Both the position numbers and the translations under genes were made by a program. Shown here piece after piece: positions 28,463-37,301 of a stretch of DNA of 64,000 bases. The number at the start of each line of letters is the position of its first letter. Position 1 is the stretch's first letter. Below the pieces are notes generated by a model. That model made no database searches. It saw only the letters and a program-made list of their open reading frames with translations, and was not told where the DNA came from. Source of the stretch: an uncultured Acetobacteroides sp. (GTDB lineage: Bacteria; Bacteroidota; Bacteroidia; Bacteroidales; ZOR0009); the NCBI RefSeq assembly GCF_963678165.1, contig NZ_OY782755.1:3767501-3831500 (forward strand). The letters run 5' to 3'.

Positions 28463-28790
28463 GCCATCTTCACCCTTGTAGATGTGCCAAAAATCTTTTT
28501 TGAGCCATCTTCGCCCCTGTAGATGCTCCAAAAACTTTTTTTGGGACATCTTCACCCCTGTAGATCCTCCGAAAATCTTTTTTGGGCCATCTTCACCCCT
28601 GAAGATCCTCCAAAAATCTTTTTTGGGCCATCTTCACCCCTGCAGATCCTTCAAAAACTTTTTTTGGGCCATCTTCACCCCTGTAGATGCTCAAAAAGCT
28701 TTTTTGGGCCATCTTCACCCCTGCAGATCCTTCAAAAACTTTTTTTGGGCCATCTTCACCCCTGTAGATGCTCAAAAAGCTTTTTTGACT
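28463..28790. repeat. Tandem array A3, period about 41 bp
   Basis: Eight units start CCATCTT (one ACATCTT) at 28463, 28505, 28546, 28587, 28628, 28669, 28709 and 28750, a mean spacing of 41.0. Each has two dyads: ATCT-N10-AGAT, and an A-run/T-run pair such as CCAAAAATCTTTTTTGG. The last four units alternate two identical variants (28628 = 28709; the repeated part of 28669 = 28750), so the array grew lately by an 81-bp dimer. It lies between the divergent DUF2264 and AraC-type genes. Confidence 0.88.
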
Positions 28791-29137
28791 TGCAACGGCA
28801 CCTCATTGCGGAAGGCCAGCCGCAGCTGCCCCCTCTCGGAATTCGATCGTTTGTGAGATGTGCCTTCGGAAGCCGCTCCCCCCTGTTTGCGACCGAAGGA
28901 TGGCTAAAATGCGCATTGGCCCGCTTCTAAAGGCGAAACGAACATAAATGCGGAATCTCTCCAAAGCAGCTAAAAATCAGCCATGCGATTTAGATGCGAC
29001 CATTACGAACCAGCTATTTGCACATGAACATCTGGCTATGCTAGGCGTGCTCTTGCTCATCAACAGCAGTTTTTTAATACATTTGAAGCCGAAAGACTAT
29101 AAAATTCCAACACGAGCATCCTTCTTCGCACATAAAA
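28791..29137. other. Intergenic region before the AraC-type gene, no gene seen
   Basis: About 350 bp between array A3 and the regulator gene. A 70-codon open frame (28948-29160) overlaps the regulator start and has no family features, so I leave it out. No clear promoter or terminator is visible. Confidence 0.4.
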
Positions 29138-30298
29138 ATGAGAACAGACATCTCTTTTAGCTCCCTCGATTTACTGGTATTCTTTGGATTTTCTCAGACG
29201 CTAATCGTTGCCATCTTCTTCATAAAAAACAGGGACAAGCACCAGGCAAACCTGTATCAGGGGCTGCTTTTACTAGCGCTAGCGCTTGGCGCAATAGAGT
29301 ACCTGCTCAACAGCACTGGCTATATCGTTAGGGTTCTGGCCATCTCCAACATTAACGAGCCCCTGAACTTTGCAATAGGTCCCCTGCTCTACCTTGGCCT
29401 CAAGTGCACCATTTACCCCAACAGCAACCAAAAAGGAGCTTGGCGTCACTTTATCCCTACCCTATTTTGGCTGTGCTACATGACCTTCTACTTCATTCAG
29501 CCCGACGAATGCAAGTACAACTCGTACATCAAAGGGATGCACCCTAACTGGCAATACCTCCCCTATGAATCAAACATAGTGGAAGACCCGCTAGCCATTA
29601 GGCAATACTGCAACGAGCTATCCATGCTCCATATGCTTACCTACATTACGCTATCGGTAAGGCTATTTCTACAAAAGATACAATCGGAGAACCAGTCGTT
29701 CTTTAGGATAACAAACAGGCAGCTGGCCAACAAAAGGAGTGAGATGATCCATTTCGCCGTAATCACGCTGACCTATATCGTCACAAAGCTTACTTTTGGC
29801 ATGGGTACCGAGACTGGGGTATACATGTTTAGCTACTGCACTATCCTAATGACGATAATGACCTTCCGAATTATTAACGACTCCAGCTACTTCGACCAAC
29901 AGCACTCTATCATTGAGCTCCCCTTCTCGAAATACCAGAAGTCGTCGCTATCCGACGATAAAAAGGAGCAGATCCTTGGTAAGATCAAAGAAGAGATGGA
30001 AGGCAACCTGTACTTTACCAACAACCTTGCCTCGCTCTCCGGCTTAGCGAAGCAGATCAACGAGTCCAACCACCACGTATCGCAGGTTATCAACGAGCAG
30101 CTCAACAAAAGTTTCTTCGAGCTGCTGGCAACCTACCGAATTGAGCATGCAACAATGCTGATGAGGGGAAATGATGGAGCCAAGCAAACCATCGAGGAGC
30201 TGGCGGAGCAGGTTGGGTACAACTCGAAATCATCCTTCAACACCGCATTTAAGAAGCACATGCAGCTAACGCCCTCGGAATACCGAAAGCAGCTGTAA
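29138..30298 (+). CDS. Membrane-bound AraC-type transcriptional regulator
   Basis: 386 residues. The N-terminal 240 or so contain about seven hydrophobic helices and look like a membrane sensor. The C-terminal 110 hold an AraC/XylS DNA-binding domain, with two helix-turn-helix parts and the closing GYNSKSSFNTAFKKHMQLTPSEYR signature near 355-383. Such integral-membrane AraC proteins are common in Bacteroidota; the signal they sense is mostly unknown. The outer-membrane receptor gene follows 290 bases downstream on the same strand and is a likely target. Confidence 0.9.
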   Translation: MRTDISFSSLDLLVFFGFSQTLIVAIFFIKNRDKHQANLYQGLLLLALALGAIEYLLNSTGYIVRVLAISNINEPLNFAIGPLLYLGLKCTIYPNSNQKGAWRHFIPTLFWLCYMTFYFIQPDECKYNSYIKGMHPNWQYLPYESNIVEDPLAIRQYCNELSMLHMLTYITLSVRLFLQKIQSENQSFFRITNRQLANKRSEMIHFAVITLTYIVTKLTFGMGTETGVYMFSYCTILMTIMTFRIINDSSYFDQQHSIIELPFSKYQKSSLSDDKKEQILGKIKEEMEGNLYFTNNLASLSGLAKQINESNHHVSQVINEQLNKSFFELLATYRIEHATMLMRGNDGAKQTIEELAEQVGYNSKSSFNTAFKKHMQLTPSEYRKQL

Positions 30299-30505
30299 AT
30301 TTTCGTTACTGCGTCACCTAGGGTATCACGACACACGACACACGTGTCACGAAATGAACAAAGGAGGTTCTTTGCACCACTAATAATGGCTAGCATAAAC
30401 CTCGTAATACATGATTCGTGCGTCCTGATACCCATGCAGGGGAACAGTGTTTCAAATATACAGGTAACTGTGCTCCTACACCTTACCATCCACACAACGT
30501 TTAAT

Positions 30506-30534
30506 CCGATAGGCACGAACATCGTACCTATCGG
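30506..30534 (+). promoter_or_regulatory. Inverted repeat upstream of the outer-membrane receptor gene
   Basis: CCGATAGG and CCTATCGG are separated by 13 bases and end 54 bases before the receptor start. It could be a protein-binding operator, perhaps for the AraC-type neighbour, or a leader hairpin. No T run follows, so it is not a terminator. Confidence 0.4.
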
Positions 30535-30588
30535 TTCGTTCTGCATCAAAACAGCATCGGAGCTACGTTTGGGCAAAAAACAGACACG

Positions 30589-33045
30589 ATGCGATTAAAG
30601 CAACTTTCAAGAATCATCCTTCTTGTAGGACCACTAGCCCTCGACAGCGCGCATGCTGCATCAAACAAGGGAACCATTACAGGAAAGATTATCGACAAGA
30701 TGAGCAGGCAGCCCATCCCCTACGTGGCCGTATCGCTGGGCCAGCTCCCTGACACCATCATCAAGAAATCGGCTCAGACTGACGAGCAGGGGAATTACTC
30801 CTTCAGCCAGGTCGATGATGGACGCTACGTCATCACGGCCTACATGGTAGGGTACGGACGAAAGCACTCCAAGCCGGTGGGCTGCAGGCAAAATACGGTA
30901 ATAGCCGAAGAACTGGTGCTGGAAAACACCATCATCAAGGAAGTAGTAGTAAAAGGCAAGCGCCCCGCTATTGAGCAAAAGGCAGACAGAACCGTGCTAA
31001 ATGTCGAGAACAGCGCAAGCGCCTCGGCCGAAAACGCCTACGAGGTACTCAGTAAGGCACCTGGAGTAACCATCGACAAGGAAGAGAGCATCTCCATAAA
31101 GGGGAGAGAGGGGGTGATGGTAACCATCAACGACAAGCCCACCTACCTATCAGGGTCCGATCTCATCAGCTACCTTAAGATGATTCATGCAACCGAAATC
31201 GACAAGGTAGAAATAATATCCACCCCACCTGCCCGCTACGAAGCGGCTGGGAATACGGGCATCATCAACATAAAGCTGAAGAAGAACAACAAGGTTGGGA
31301 TAAACGGAGCCATCGGCACCACAATAAGCATCACCAATAAGCTAACAGCAGGAACAGGCTTCTCGCTAAACATGCGTAGGGGAAAGGTAAACACCTTCGG
31401 CTCCTTTAATTTTGGGAATCGCGATGGACGAAACTCCTCATATACCGATCGAATACTAGCTACGGATACCGCCCGCATAGCTCTAAACTCGAAAGCCAAC
31501 TCTACCGGAGAGGAGTGCGGCTACCGCACAGGCGTAGATTACGAGCTGAGCAACCGGCACACCTTGGGGATACTTGTTCTAGGCTCGAAGAATAATGACA
31601 GGAACTTGGTGAGAACGCACAACGATTTGTTTTTAAAGAACGGCGATATCGCAAAGTACCTAAATACGAACAACAACGAAACAACTCACCAAAGAAGCAA
31701 CATGCTGAACGCAAACTACAGAATGAGCATCGACACCAACGGACGTGCCCTAAATGTTGACGTTGACTATGTGGAATACAAAAAGGATGCTGGTCAAGAT
31801 TCCAAGACCGCCTACTTTAAGCCTAGCGGCGAAAACTTCGGACCCGACCAGCACCTTAAGAATCAAACCCCATCGAGAATCTATATCAAATCGTTCCGAA
31901 TCGACTATACCCATCCTTTTTCGAAGACGATGCTCCTCGAAGCAGGCATTAAGGGCAGCTCGGTAAGCAGCGATAATAACATGAGGTACGACAAGTATAG
32001 CAATAGCTCGAACTCGTGGGAGGTCGATAACGGACGTTCGAACCACTTTAAGTACTACGAAGATATTCTTGCCGCATACACCTCGCTAGCCTACGAGAGA
32101 AACGGATGGAGCCTAAAGGGAGGGTTACGTGCAGAGGAAACATGGAGTAAGGGCAACTCGGTTAGCATCAGACAAACCACCCGAAGAAGCTACCTAAACC
32201 TTTTCCCTACACTTTTTGTGCAAAGATCCATAAATACGTCCAATTCGCTAGGCATTAGCTACAACAGGCGAATCGACAGGCCTAGCTACCATAAGCTGAA
32301 TCCGTTCGAATTTAGGGTCGACGAATACACCTACCAGGAAGGAAATCCCTACCTAAATCCGCAGTACACGGATAACATCGAGGTTAACCATGCGTGGAAA
32401 AACATGGTCTTCACCAGCCTCCGGTACAGCCACACCAAGGATGTGCAGGTAGATGTTCCCGAAGAGATGGCCGTAAAGGAGTCGGTAGATAATAACAGTC
32501 AAACGATAAAAGCCATAAAGGCTGTAGCGCGCAACCTGCACAGCTTAAGCTGCTTTATGCTTAGCGTAAGCGCTAACCTGAACCCAACCCCATGGTTCGT
32601 AACCTACAACAACTTTACGGCTTTGAACAACGAGTACCGCAGAGGTGATCAAGAGTCAAGGAATAGCAAGCTAACGTATGCCTTCGCCTCATACAACAGC
32701 TTCATTCTTCCCCATCAGTTCATTTTCCAGATTTCACTAAGATACAACAGCGCCGTAGCGTACGGGCTCGCTGATATCGACGCCAAGCATTGGATAGACC
32801 TTAGCTTAAAGAAAGACTTTCTCAAGAACAAGCTAACGGCCAGATTTTCCATCGACGATGTTTTGTATAGTCAGATTGATAAAGCATATATTAAATACGA
32901 CGGCATGAACCTGTACAACAAAGCAATTGGAAACACCCAAATCATTCGGTTATCGCTTACCTACCGTTTCGTAGGCAATGATGGGAAACAGGAACGACAG
33001 CGCAGCACCAGCTCAGAGGAGGAGATGAGCAGGACTGGGAAGTAG
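30589..33045 (+). CDS. Outer-membrane receptor, OMP_b-brl_3 family (TonB-receptor-like)
   Basis: 818 residues. A signal peptide (about 1-24, ending DSAHA) is followed by a carboxypeptidase-regulatory-like domain (about 28-110) and a plug-like domain (about 120-225). The plug contains the VLSKAPGVTID and GNTGIINIKLKK motifs typical of TonB-dependent receptors. An OMP_b-brl_3 beta-barrel follows. It lacks the SusD partner that accompanies glycan receptors, so it may carry or bind a small ligand instead; the ligand is unknown. The AraC-type gene upstream may control it. Confidence 0.88.
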   Translation: MRLKQLSRIILLVGPLALDSAHAASNKGTITGKIIDKMSRQPIPYVAVSLGQLPDTIIKKSAQTDEQGNYSFSQVDDGRYVITAYMVGYGRKHSKPVGCRQNTVIAEELVLENTIIKEVVVKGKRPAIEQKADRTVLNVENSASASAENAYEVLSKAPGVTIDKEESISIKGREGVMVTINDKPTYLSGSDLISYLKMIHATEIDKVEIISTPPARYEAAGNTGIINIKLKKNNKVGINGAIGTTISITNKLTAGTGFSLNMRRGKVNTFGSFNFGNRDGRNSSYTDRILATDTARIALNSKANSTGEECGYRTGVDYELSNRHTLGILVLGSKNNDRNLVRTHNDLFLKNGDIAKYLNTNNNETTHQRSNMLNANYRMSIDTNGRALNVDVDYVEYKKDAGQDSKTAYFKPSGENFGPDQHLKNQTPSRIYIKSFRIDYTHPFSKTMLLEAGIKGSSVSSDNNMRYDKYSNSSNSWEVDNGRSNHFKYYEDILAAYTSLAYERNGWSLKGGLRAEETWSKGNSVSIRQTTRRSYLNLFPTLFVQRSINTSNSLGISYNRRIDRPSYHKLNPFEFRVDEYTYQEGNPYLNPQYTDNIEVNHAWKNMVFTSLRYSHTKDVQVDVPEEMAVKESVDNNSQTIKAIKAVARNLHSLSCFMLSVSANLNPTPWFVTYNNFTALNNEYRRGDQESRNSKLTYAFASYNSFILPHQFIFQISLRYNSAVAYGLADIDAKHWIDLSLKKDFLKNKLTARFSIDDVLYSQIDKAYIKYDGMNLYNKAIGNTQIIRLSLTYRFVGNDGKQERQRSTSSEEEMSRTGK

Positions 33046-33159
33046 CCCTCTCCATAATCGAGCAAGCTCCGCCCAAGCATAGCCGAACGACTCCCTAGCG
33101 CAAAGGAGCAGCACTCCCATGTCAGGAAATAATTTCTTCCCGTAAGCCCTCTTCCCAAT

Positions 33160-33484
33160 GTAAGGAAGAGGCTTCCCCGCTTCAGGAAATGATTTCCGAA
33201 CGTTGGAAAATGGCTCCCCCGCTTCGGGAAACGGCTTCCGAACGTTGGAAAATGACTTCCTGACGCTGGAAAATGACTTCCTGATGTTGGAAAATGATTT
33301 CCTGACGCTGGGAAACGACTTCCAGATGTTGGGAAATGATTTCCGAATGCGAGGAAATGGCTTCCTGACGTTGGGAAACGATTTCCGAACGTTGGAAAAT
33401 GACTTCCTGACGTTGGGAAATGATTTCCGAACGCTAGGAAATGGCTCCCCCGCTTCGGGAAATGATTTCCGAACGCGGGGAATA
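33160..33484. repeat. Tandem array A4, period 21 bp
   Basis: Units begin GGAA at 33164, 33185, 33205, 33227, 33247, 33268, 33289, 33311, 33332, 33353, 33374, 33394, 33416, 33437, 33458 and 33479. Single steps vary from 20 to 22, but the mean over 15 steps is 21.0. The core is the dyad GGAAATGATTTCC followed by GAACGTTG or TGACGTTG. A distinct unit containing GGCTCCCCCGCTTCG is second from the left and second from the right of the regular part. Because 21 is a multiple of three, reading frames stay open on both strands; I do not take them as genes. The array lies between the receptor gene and ftsZ, which converge. Confidence 0.88.
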
Positions 33485-33614
33485 AGCATCCCCAGCTGCC
33501 TAGGCCATACCTTTCAGGCCTCAGCCAAAATGCTATTTACTGCAGGCGTAGGCCAATTTAAAATAACACAAGACATACAGCGAAAGATATAATCTGCCAT
33601 AACCGAAAGTCAAA

Positions 33615-33673
33615 ATCCCCCAGACTGGGGAGAAATAAAACCGCCACCTCCCCAAAACTAGGAGAGGTGGCGG
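33615..33673 (-). terminator. Terminator after ftsZ
   Basis: CCGCCACCTC and GAGaGGTGGCGG form a strong stem (33641-33673) with A/T runs outside. A smaller ATCCCC/GGGGA hairpin (33615-33633) follows in the direction of transcription. Together they end the dcw cluster. Confidence 0.75.
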
Positions 33674-33698
33674 ATTTGCTTATGGTAGGAAAAAAAAT

Positions 33699-35099
33699 CT
33701 AGTCGACGTTGTCGTAGAGGTACGAGTTGTCGGGGCGGATAAGCAGGCTGCTCTCCTCCGAGATGGTGAAGCGGGAGAGCTGGTCGTTCTCGCGCATGGT
33801 CGACTCGGGGTTCTGGCGGCGGCGCTCGTAGGCTGGGCGCTTCTCCATCTCCTCGATCCTGCGGTCGGTCAGCTCGTACTTGTTGGCCCCCTGCGCGGGG
33901 CGAGCCCCCTGGCTGCTCAGCGGGCGCTGAATGGTGCGCACGGTAAAGCCCCCGTCGGCCTCCACCAGCTCGTCCTGATCCACGTAAGCTTCCGACTCCT
34001 GCACAATTTCCTCGTCGTCCAAGCTTAGCACCACGTACTCGGGCTTCTCCTCGCTTGGGGTATTATCGGGCAGCGGCACCTTGGTTACCTGCGGAGGGGT
34101 CATGCTCTGCAGCTCGGGGATAACCGACGACGAGAAACCGGTAGCAATAATGGTGATGGTGATCTCATCCGAAAGGGATGGGTCGATACCGTTACCCCAG
34201 ATGACATCGGCACCGTTGCCGGCCGAATTCTGGATGTAGTCGCCAATAAGGCCCAGCTCGTCCATGGTAATCTCGCTCTGGCCCGAGCGAATGTTGTAGA
34301 GGATATTCTTTGCCCCCTGGATGTTGCAGTTGTTGAGCAGCGGCGAGTTCAGCGCCATCTCCACGGCTATTTTTGCCCTATCGGGGCCGCTTGCCCTACC
34401 CGAGCCCATCAGCGCCACGCCGCTACCGCGCATCACGGTTTCCACATCGGCAAAGTCAACGTTGATGGAGCCATGCACGGTAATAATTTCGGCAATGCCC
34501 TTGGCGGCAATGGCCAGCACGTCGTCGGCCTTGGCAAACGACTCGGAGAGCTGGAGGTTGCCGTATATCTCGCGGATGCGCTCGTTGTTGATCACCAGCA
34601 GCGAGTCCACGTAGGTCTGCATCTTCTGAATCCCCTCTAGGGCGTTGTTGAAGCGCTTGGGCCCCTCGAAGCGGAAAGGAAGCGTTACAATGCCCACGGT
34701 AAGGATGCCCAGGTCCTGAGCCGCCTTGGCAATTACGGGAGCGGCACCGGTGCCGGTTCCGCCGCCCATCCCTGCGGTGATGAACACCATCTTGGTATCC
34801 TCGCTAAGCACCTCCACGATGGTATCGAGCGCCTCGTTGGCCGCCTCCATGCCCACCTCGGGCTTATTGCCGGCGCCACGTCCCTGGGTAAGCGAGTCGC
34901 CCAGCTGTATCTTTATGGGGATAGGGCTCTTGGCGAGCGCCTGCGAATCGGTATTTCCTATTACGAACTCAACATCCTTGATGCCGAGCTTGTGCATGTG
35001 GTTCACGGCATTGCCGCCACCGCCACCAACCCCGAAAACCTTAATAATGGAAGGCTCTCCTGTTGGCAAATCGAAGTTCATTAAATCGTCGTTAAGCAT
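33699..35099 (-). CDS. ftsZ: Cell division protein FtsZ
   Basis: 466 residues. FtsZ is the tubulin-like GTPase that forms the division ring. The tubulin signature GGGTGTGAAP lies near residue 112, and the GGGGGNAVNHM loop near 25 binds GTP. After the core (about 1-330) comes a long variable linker, and the conserved tail ends in SYLYDNVD, as in other Bacteroidota. It is the last gene of the dcw cluster, 12 bases after ftsA. Confidence 0.98.
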   Translation of the reverse strand: MLNDDLMNFDLPTGEPSIIKVFGVGGGGGNAVNHMHKLGIKDVEFVIGNTDSQALAKSPIPIKIQLGDSLTQGRGAGNKPEVGMEAANEALDTIVEVLSEDTKMVFITAGMGGGTGTGAAPVIAKAAQDLGILTVGIVTLPFRFEGPKRFNNALEGIQKMQTYVDSLLVINNERIREIYGNLQLSESFAKADDVLAIAAKGIAEIITVHGSINVDFADVETVMRGSGVALMGSGRASGPDRAKIAVEMALNSPLLNNCNIQGAKNILYNIRSGQSEITMDELGLIGDYIQNSAGNGADVIWGNGIDPSLSDEITITIIATGFSSSVIPELQSMTPPQVTKVPLPDNTPSEEKPEYVVLSLDDEEIVQESEAYVDQDELVEADGGFTVRTIQRPLSSQGARPAQGANKYELTDRRIEEMEKRPAYERRRQNPESTMRENDQLSRFTISEESSLLIRPDNSYLYDNVD

Positions 35100-35111
35100 C
35101 GCTTTCCTGTT

Positions 35112-36485
35112 TTAAGATTTTTGGTCAAACGATATATCATCATCGCTAAAGAGGTCGCCGATGTTCTGCTTGATCTTCCTAATGAAGGAGCTTTCCTTAA
35201 TCGACTTCGTCTTCATGGGTTTTACGGTTTTTGGGGTAAGCTCGTCGAGCGTTGGCTCAAGATGCTCTTCGGGAGCAGGCTCCTCGACCACCTTTGCCTT
35301 GGCCTTCTCCTCATCTTCCTCCCTCTTTATCATATCCTCGAAACCCAGCAGCATCAAACCGATACCGGTGGCGTGCATAGGGCTGTTCATCTCGTTGTCG
35401 GTATTGGCCACCGTGTTGATGTTCGGCTGACCAATGCGCACGTCGTAGCCGGTGTGGAGCGTAAAGAGCTGGCTAAGGTCCTTAAGCTGCGATCCACCGC
35501 CGGTAACCACAATGCCCGCATTCAGCATTTCGCCGTAACCCGAGTTGGCAATCTGGTAGGACAAGTGGTCGATGATCTCCTCCATGCGGCACTGGATGAT
35601 GTGGGCCAAGCTGCTAAACCGAATCTCCTTAGGCTCGCGCCCCGAGATTCCCGGAATGGTCACAATCTTATCCGATGGAGCCGCATCGCCAATTGCCGAA
35701 CCGAACTGCACCTTCAGCTGCTCAGCCTGACGCTGCAGAATGCTGCACCCCTTCTTGATGTCCTCGGTAACCACGTTACCCCCAAAAGGGATAACGGCGG
35801 TGTGGCGCACAATACCTTCGTGGAAAATAGCCAAGTCGGTAGTACCACCACCTATATCTACAAGAGCAACGCCAGCCTCCATCTCATCCTCGGTAAGCAC
35901 CGCACGAGCCGAAGCCAGCGGCTCCAGCATCAGCTCCTTTACCGAAAGGCCGGCACGCTCTATACATTTCTCAATATTCTTCATGGCGGCCACCTGCCCC
36001 ACCACAATGTGGAAGTTACCCTCAAGGCGGCGCCCCGATATCCCCACAGGGTTCTTGATGCCCACCTCGTTGTCCACCATAAAGCTTTGTGGAAGCACGT
36101 GCAGAATTCTATCGCCGGGCTCTAGCGGAATCTTGTACATATCGTCGATCAAGCGCCTAACGTCCTCCTTCGACACCTCAGCATCGTAAGACTCTAGGTT
36201 AATGAGCCCACGATTCTTGATCCCCTTTATATGCTGTCCCGCAATTCCAACGTAAACCTCGCTAAAGTCGAAGCCCGTCCTACTTCTTACGTCTGCAACA
36301 ACCGTCTCGATAGCCTTAACCGTCTCGTCAATATTCTGAACCATTCCACGCTTAACCCCTGTTGATACGGTCTTGCTGTGTGCAACAATTTTTAGCCGGC
36401 CATTGCTTTCGAGCTTTCCTACAAGGGCAACAATCTTAGTTGTTCCCAAGTCAATAGCTACAACATATTCGCTTTTGCTGGTCAT
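35112..36485 (-). CDS. ftsA: Cell division protein FtsA
   Basis: 457 residues, actin-like. It tethers FtsZ to the membrane. DLGTTKIVALVGKLE near residue 12 is the phosphate-1 motif, and VDIGGGTTDLAIF near 205 is phosphate-2. The SHS2 (1C) insert lies between them. The C-terminus ends with a basic amphipathic stretch (IRKIKQNIGDLF) that would bind the membrane. It overlaps ftsQ by four bases. Confidence 0.97.
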   Translation of the reverse strand: MTSKSEYVVAIDLGTTKIVALVGKLESNGRLKIVAHSKTVSTGVKRGMVQNIDETVKAIETVVADVRSRTGFDFSEVYVGIAGQHIKGIKNRGLINLESYDAEVSKEDVRRLIDDMYKIPLEPGDRILHVLPQSFMVDNEVGIKNPVGISGRRLEGNFHIVVGQVAAMKNIEKCIERAGLSVKELMLEPLASARAVLTEDEMEAGVALVDIGGGTTDLAIFHEGIVRHTAVIPFGGNVVTEDIKKGCSILQRQAEQLKVQFGSAIGDAAPSDKIVTIPGISGREPKEIRFSSLAHIIQCRMEEIIDHLSYQIANSGYGEMLNAGIVVTGGGSQLKDLSQLFTLHTGYDVRIGQPNINTVANTDNEMNSPMHATGIGLMLLGFEDMIKREEDEEKAKAKVVEEPAPEEHLEPTLDELTPKTVKPMKTKSIKESSFIRKIKQNIGDLFSDDDISFDQKS

Positions 36486-37300
36486 AATACTTTATTTTTG
36501 CAGATTACCTGATTCTTGTACTTTAAGTTAATGACGCTATACTTATTCCACCCCTCGCGAGGAAGAGCGTTCTTGTAAAAAACAAGCAGATTTTTGAGCT
36601 TCGCCTGAAAGTCCTCAAAAGAGCCCAACAGCACCGTATGGTTGCCCACACGGGTGGTTAGCTCAATATCGTTGGGATTGTTTATGTAGATCTGCTCTAT
36701 TTGAGCATTCCAGAACTCGTCGTTTCGAACATAGGTCACAAAGTCGAACAGCTCCGGCAGCAGCCCCTTTCGATAGGTGCTATCCTTCGATGTATCCACA
36801 ACCCTTACACGGGCACCCTTGCTTTTCTTTAGGTTGATGTTGCCATTTACCACCACCACATCCGCCGCCGAGCGCTCCGATAGCGGAATAACGTACCCAT
36901 CCCTGTCGATGTAGCAGCTGCTGCCATCGGTGTTGTAGATGCGCATGATAACCTCGCGCTGCTCCACCTCAATTCTCAAGACACCACTCACCGTAGTATA
37001 CACCTCTGCCCTCTTTATGAAGGGCATCTCAAGAATTTGATTCTCGATACGGTTGGTGTTGATCTTCGAGAGACGGGTTCCGATCAGCTTCTTTACAACC
37101 TTGTTCGCATTTGCGATGATGTCATCCGTGTTGATAAAGCGGTTTAGCGTGCTATCGGCAATCACCACCTCTACCCTACGGCATACGGTTCCTTTCTCCT
37201 TATCCTTTACAAAGAAAATGGAAATACCGAGGTAGGTGAGAATCCCCACCCAAACAATGATAGTCCCTACAATAGCCCATTTTCTTTTCTTGATCTTCAT
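36482..37300 (-). CDS. ftsQ: Cell division protein FtsQ/DivIB
   Basis: 272 residues. A basic N-terminus and one membrane helix (about 10-30) are followed by a POTRA-like domain and a beta domain in the periplasm. FtsQ links early and late divisome proteins together with FtsL. Identification rests on topology, length and position between murC and ftsA, since FtsQ sequences vary strongly. Confidence 0.88.
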   Translation of the reverse strand: MKIKKRKWAIVGTIIVWVGILTYLGISIFFVKDKEKGTVCRRVEVVIADSTLNRFINTDDIIANANKVVKKLIGTRLSKINTNRIENQILEMPFIKRAEVYTTVSGVLRIEVEQREVIMRIYNTDGSSCYIDRDGYVIPLSERSAADVVVVNGNINLKKSKGARVRVVDTSKDSTYRKGLLPELFDFVTYVRNDEFWNAQIEQIYINNPNDIELTTRVGNHTVLLGSFEDFQAKLKNLLVFYKNALPREGWNKYSVINLKYKNQVICKNKVL

Positions 37301-37301
37301 C

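Noticed and set aside
28463..28790. CRISPR array
   Set aside because: The units repeat over their whole length without unique spacers, and no cas gene is near. The same holds for the other five arrays.
28948..29160. 70-codon open frame before the AraC-type gene
   Set aside because: It overlaps the start of the regulator, has no family features and no promoter.
33013..33592. Repetitive open frames on both strands over array A4, with a 7-residue repeat
   Set aside because: Same reason: a 21-bp period keeps both strands open. The step length varies by one base and is compensated over the array, which would shift a real reading frame within units.
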